Below are positions 43,716 through 43,772 of a DNA stretch of 43,772 nucleotides, piece after piece (within the stretch, counting starts at the first letter, position 1; every line of letters starts with the position of its first letter). The stretch is from VMDH01 sp038108875 (GTDB lineage: Bacteria; Pseudomonadota; Gammaproteobacteria; Magnimaribacterales; D2472), in assembly GCA_038108875.1 (NCBI GenBank), contig JAYNII010000010.1, positions 1 through 43,772 on the forward strand. Direction: 5' to 3'. Below the pieces are notes generated by a model. It saw nothing but the letters and a program-made list of their open reading frames with translations. It ran no database searches and was not told the DNA's origin. A program made the translations under genes and the position numbers.

Positions 43716-43772
43716 AGTAGATTTTGTATTAGTGCTTAAGGCACTTCAGGCAAATTATCATAATTTAAATCC

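Larger units (their letters stand above)
43415..43772. other. Noncoding stretch at right edge
   Basis: The only gap above 300 bp. It holds the tRNA-Leu promoter, a short match to the end of guaA (43579-43596), paired TGTGTCA repeats (43639-43656), an AT-rich inverted repeat (43697-43715) and a small AGTGC/GCACT hairpin (43731-43745). I see no open frame of useful length on either strand. Confidence 0.8.

Noticed and set aside
43731..43745. AGTGC-TTAAG-GCACT hairpin as terminator
   Set aside because: A 5-bp stem with no T tract on either side; too weak.
1..43772. CRISPR array, insertion sequence, prophage or toxin-antitoxin pair
   Set aside because: No regularly spaced repeats, transposase, integrase or paired small ORFs were found; almost all DNA is covered by recognisable chromosomal genes.

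Overview
The window looks like a piece of a streamlined, AT-rich marine gammaproteobacterial chromosome, plausibly a SAR86-like lineage. This rests on low GC, gene gaps of 0-30 bp, many overlapping start/stop codons, frequent TTG/GTG starts, and a gene order typical of Gammaproteobacteria (leuCD-asd-fimV-truA-trpF...accD-dedD-cvpA-purF; lexA near topA). The taxon is an inference; no marker gene such as 16S rRNA is present.

Layout. 1-154: start of a DUF1289 protein leaving the left edge on the minus strand. 247-2832: aconitase B on the plus strand. 2829-15675: fourteen tightly packed minus-strand genes, transcribed SDR, aroC, leuC, leuD, asd, fimV, truA, trpF, trpB, trpA, accD, SPOR protein, cvpA, purF. 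They cover chorismate, leucine, the aspartate branch point, tryptophan, fatty-acid initiation, purines and a polar LysM protein. folC and leuB are missing from their usual places. 15706-17697: an exported penicillin-acylase-type Ntn hydrolase. 17694-23311: a six-gene minus-strand run (cytosolic 5'-nucleotidase, thrH, queH, prpB, prpC, prpD) that links nucleotide, amino-acid and tRNA-modification enzymes to the methylcitrate cycle. 23338-23966: lexA behind a near-consensus SOS box. 23963-30604: a minus-strand run nadK, rhomboid, galU, pyrD, membrane protein, topA, small conserved protein. 30636-36485: sirtuin, a divergent zinc alcohol dehydrogenase, then a plus-strand set of two acyl-CoA dehydrogenases, mazG and an acyltransferase. 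36475-39320: an LLM flavin oxidoreductase, a nitronate monooxygenase and an HCCA-isomerase/DsbA-fold protein. 39341-42195: Prc protease and exonuclease III. 42192-43414: tadA, a nitroreductase and tRNA-Leu(UAA). 43415-43772: the only noncoding stretch longer than 300 bp.

Main points for a second look: an isolated copy of what looks like the last codons of guaA at 43579-43596, in the one gene-free region and on the side where guaA would be expected, which may be an integrase attachment site left by a genomic island; a TrpA whose catalytic Asp60 is Glu; convergent genes that repeatedly share interlocked stop codons over a TTAA/TTAG tetranucleotide; a lexA mRNA that should have a very short leader inside the SOS operator; a nitroreductase starting 10 nt after the CCA end of tRNA-Leu; and the prpBCD genes without prpR or prpE, placed behind a housekeeping operon. 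I did not find a CRISPR array, insertion sequence, phage or toxin-antitoxin system, and I do not see a clear wholly new system; the right end is the best lead.
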